Assembly (NCBI GenBank): GCA_001803815.1
Contig: MHEL01000129.1
Location: forward strand, 1-6,426
Direction of reading: 5' to 3'
DNA length: 6,426 nucleotides
Origin: Nitrospirae bacterium RBG_19FT_COMBO_42_15
Lineage (GTDB): Bacteria > Nitrospirota > CAKKRA01 > 9FT-COMBO-42-15
A program made the translations under genes and the position numbers. Below are positions 4,731-6,426 of this stretch, piece by piece (position 1 is the first letter of the stretch; each line of letters starts with the position of its first letter). The notes below the pieces were generated by a model. That model did no database searches and had not been told where the DNA came from. It saw nothing but the letters and a program-made list of their open reading frames with translations.

Positions 4731-6426
4731 ATGCAAACTGTAAATAATCTCAATCTGACAGAAAATGCGCTTATTGTCCTTGAAAAAAGGTATCTAAAAA
4801 AGGACGGGGATGGAAATGTTATAGAAACCCCTGAAGAGATGTTCCACAGGGTGGCAAAGAATATAGCAAGCGCAGAACTCATATATAATCCAAAAGCTGT
4901 GGCAAGCGAGGTGGAAGAGGAATTTTATGAGATAATGGTTAATTTAGAGTTTCTGCCGAACTCCCCTACCCTTATGAATGCCGGAAGGGAACTTCAACAG
5001 CTTGCCGCATGTTTTGTCCTGCCTGTTGAAGACTCGCTTGATTCTATATTTGAGGCTGTAAAGGACACTGCAATAATTCATCAAAGCGGCGGCGGCACAG
5101 GATTTTCTTTCAGCAGATTAAGGCCTAAGAATGACAGGGTCTCTACAACAAGCGGTGTTGCAAGCGGACCTGTATCCTTTATGAAGGTCTTTAATACAGC
5201 AACTGAGGTAATCAAACAGGGCGGTGCAAGGCGCGGGGCAAATATGGGGATATTGAGTGTAGACCACCCAGATATATTGGAATTTATAAGGGCAAAGGAA
5301 AACCCGGCTGAATTCACTAATTTTAATCTTTCTGTGGGCATTGATGAAAAGTTTATGAAGTCTTTTGAGAATGATTCTGATTATGACCTTATAAACCCAA
5401 GAAATAATAAGGTCAAAGGCAAACTTAAAGCTAAGGATGTATTTCATGAGATTGTTGATGCCGCATGGAAAAATGGCGAGCCTGGCATCGTCTTTCTTGA
5501 TACAATAAACAGATTCAATCCCACACCGCATCTTGGAAAGATAGAGGCAACAAATCCATGCGGTGAGCAGCCCCTTCTGCCTTATGAGGCGTGCAATCTC
5601 GGCTCAATAAATCTCACAAAAATGCTGAAAAAGATTGGTGACGGCTATGAAATAGATTATAATAAACTTGAAAGGACTATCAAAACCGGCGTCAGATTCC
5701 TTGACAATGTTATAGATGTAAACAAATATCCTTTACCTCAGATAAACAGGATGTGCAAGGGAAATAGAAAAATAGGCCTCGGCATCATGGGATTTGCTGA
5801 TATGCTTATACTCCTGAATATCCCTTATAATTCGCAAAAGGCGCTTGATACTGCAGAAGAGCTGATGAAATTTATTGAAAAAAATACAAAGGATACATCA
5901 ACAGAATTAGCAAATGAGCGCGGTGTGTTTCCAAACTATAATGGAAGCATATATGAAAAGAAAGGCATACTTGTGAGAAACGCAACTACAACCACCATCG
6001 CGCCAACAGGGACATTAAGCATTATTGCCAACTGCTCAAGCGGCATCGAACCCTTATACGGTATTACATATACAAGAAAGATACTTGATGATGTTGAACT
6101 GAAGATATTAAATCCAAACTTTGAAGAGATTGCAAAAAGAAAGGGATTTCACTCAAAGAAACTTATTGATACCATTATTGCCTTTGGTTCAATACAGGAA
6201 AGGACTGATGTTCCGGATGATGTAAAAAGGCTTTTTATAACAGCGCACGATATTACGCCTGAAGACCATATAAGGATTCAGGCAGCGTTTCAGAAATATA
6301 CTGATAACGCAGTATCAAAGACAGTAAATTTCCATGAGGATGCCCAGAAGGCTGATATTGAAAAGGCATTCCTGCTTGCATACAAGCTTGGGTGTAAGGG
6401 TGTAACAATATACAGAAGCGGAAGCA
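4731..6426 (+). CDS. nrdJ: Adenosylcobalamin-dependent (class II) ribonucleoside reductase, 3' end outside window
   Basis: This enzyme reduces ribonucleotides to deoxyribonucleotides using a thiyl radical generated from adenosylcobalamin, so it works with or without oxygen. The frame is open from the ATG at 4731 to the window end (565 codons, no frameshift seen). There is no ATP-cone; the protein begins directly with LTENALIVLEKRYL. Key residues are Cys94 (AACF), Asn275-Pro-Cys277-Gly-Glu279 and Cys288 (EACNLGSINL). The 11-residue gap between Cys277 and Cys288 equals that of Cys322 and Cys333 in Thermotoga maritima NrdJ, which marks Cys277 as the radical Cys and Cys94/Cys288 as the reducing pair. 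HQSGGGTGFSFSRLRP, IKQGGARRGANMG and APTGTLSIIANCSSGIEP are typical class II blocks. The C-terminal redox Cys pair lies beyond the window. A stop at 4716-4718 excludes an upstream start; no clear Shine-Dalgarno precedes the ATG. Confidence 0.96.
   Translation, partial: MQTVNNLNLTENALIVLEKRYLKKDGDGNVIETPEEMFHRVAKNIASAELIYNPKAVASEVEEEFYEIMVNLEFLPNSPTLMNAGRELQQLAACFVLPVEDSLDSIFEAVKDTAIIHQSGGGTGFSFSRLRPKNDRVSTTSGVASGPVSFMKVFNTATEVIKQGGARRGANMGILSVDHPDILEFIRAKENPAEFTNFNLSVGIDEKFMKSFENDSDYDLINPRNNKVKGKLKAKDVFHEIVDAAWKNGEPGIVFLDTINRFNPTPHLGKIEATNPCGEQPLLPYEACNLGSINLTKMLKKIGDGYEIDYNKLERTIKTGVRFLDNVIDVNKYPLPQINRMCKGNRKIGLGIMGFADMLILLNIPYNSQKALDTAEELMKFIEKNTKDTSTELANERGVFPNYNGSIYEKKGILVRNATTTTIAPTGTLSIIANCSSGIEPLYGITYTRKILDDVELKILNPNFEEIAKRKGFHSKKLIDTIIAFGSIQERTDVPDDVKRLFITAHDITPEDHIRIQAAFQKYTDNAVSKTVNFHEDAQKADIEKAFLLAYKLGCKGVTIYRSGS

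Noticed and set aside
4682..5531. Three - strand open frames (4682-4882, 5081-5341, 5118-5531) opposite nrdJ
   Set aside because: They lie antisense to an nrdJ frame that is intact and rich in conserved motifs, have no family signature and overlap one another.

Overview
The window looks like ordinary chromosome from a Gram-negative-type (diderm), cobalamin-using bacterium. GC content is moderate to low (roughly 40 % by eye), with heavy use of AGG/AGA for Arg and ATA for Ile. An outer-membrane/septal RlpA lipoprotein, tandem DUF507 genes and a class II ribonucleotide reductase would fit Nitrospirota or the former Deltaproteobacteria. That placement is inference; no marker gene here settles it.

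Layout: (1) positions 2-379, + strand, hold the C-terminal third of alanine dehydrogenase, whose 5' part lies outside the window. (2) Positions 414-4628 hold nine tightly packed genes, all on the - strand. In transcription order they are two tandem DUF507 paralogues, a secreted protein with two PEGA domains, queE (queuosine precursor), a small Lys/Ala-rich protein, an RlpA-like lytic transglycosylase with a SPOR domain, moaB (molybdenum cofactor), a stand-alone LigD-type 3'-phosphoesterase, and a PilZ (c-di-GMP receptor-like) protein. Junctions are 1- and 4-base overlaps or gaps of 5 to about 55 bases. Several ribosome binding sites are built into the preceding stop codon, and I saw no convincing internal terminator, so one long operon or a few nested units is likely. 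(3) Positions 4629-4730 are a 102-base divergent promoter region with a good sigma70-type promoter for the - strand genes and a weaker candidate for the + strand. (4) From 4731 to the window end on the + strand runs an adenosylcobalamin-dependent ribonucleotide reductase (nrdJ), cut off by the window edge.

The - strand genes do not form one pathway. They mix tRNA modification, cofactor synthesis, peptidoglycan hydrolysis, c-di-GMP sensing, a DNA end-processing domain and genes of unknown role, so they look like a housekeeping cluster held together by compact packing. I found no CRISPR array, mobile element, tRNA/rRNA, defence island or clearly new system. The most interesting items are the stand-alone phosphoesterase with a complete active site, the small highly charged orphan protein, the tandem DUF507 pair, and an AT-rich inverted repeat at the 5' end of rlpA.
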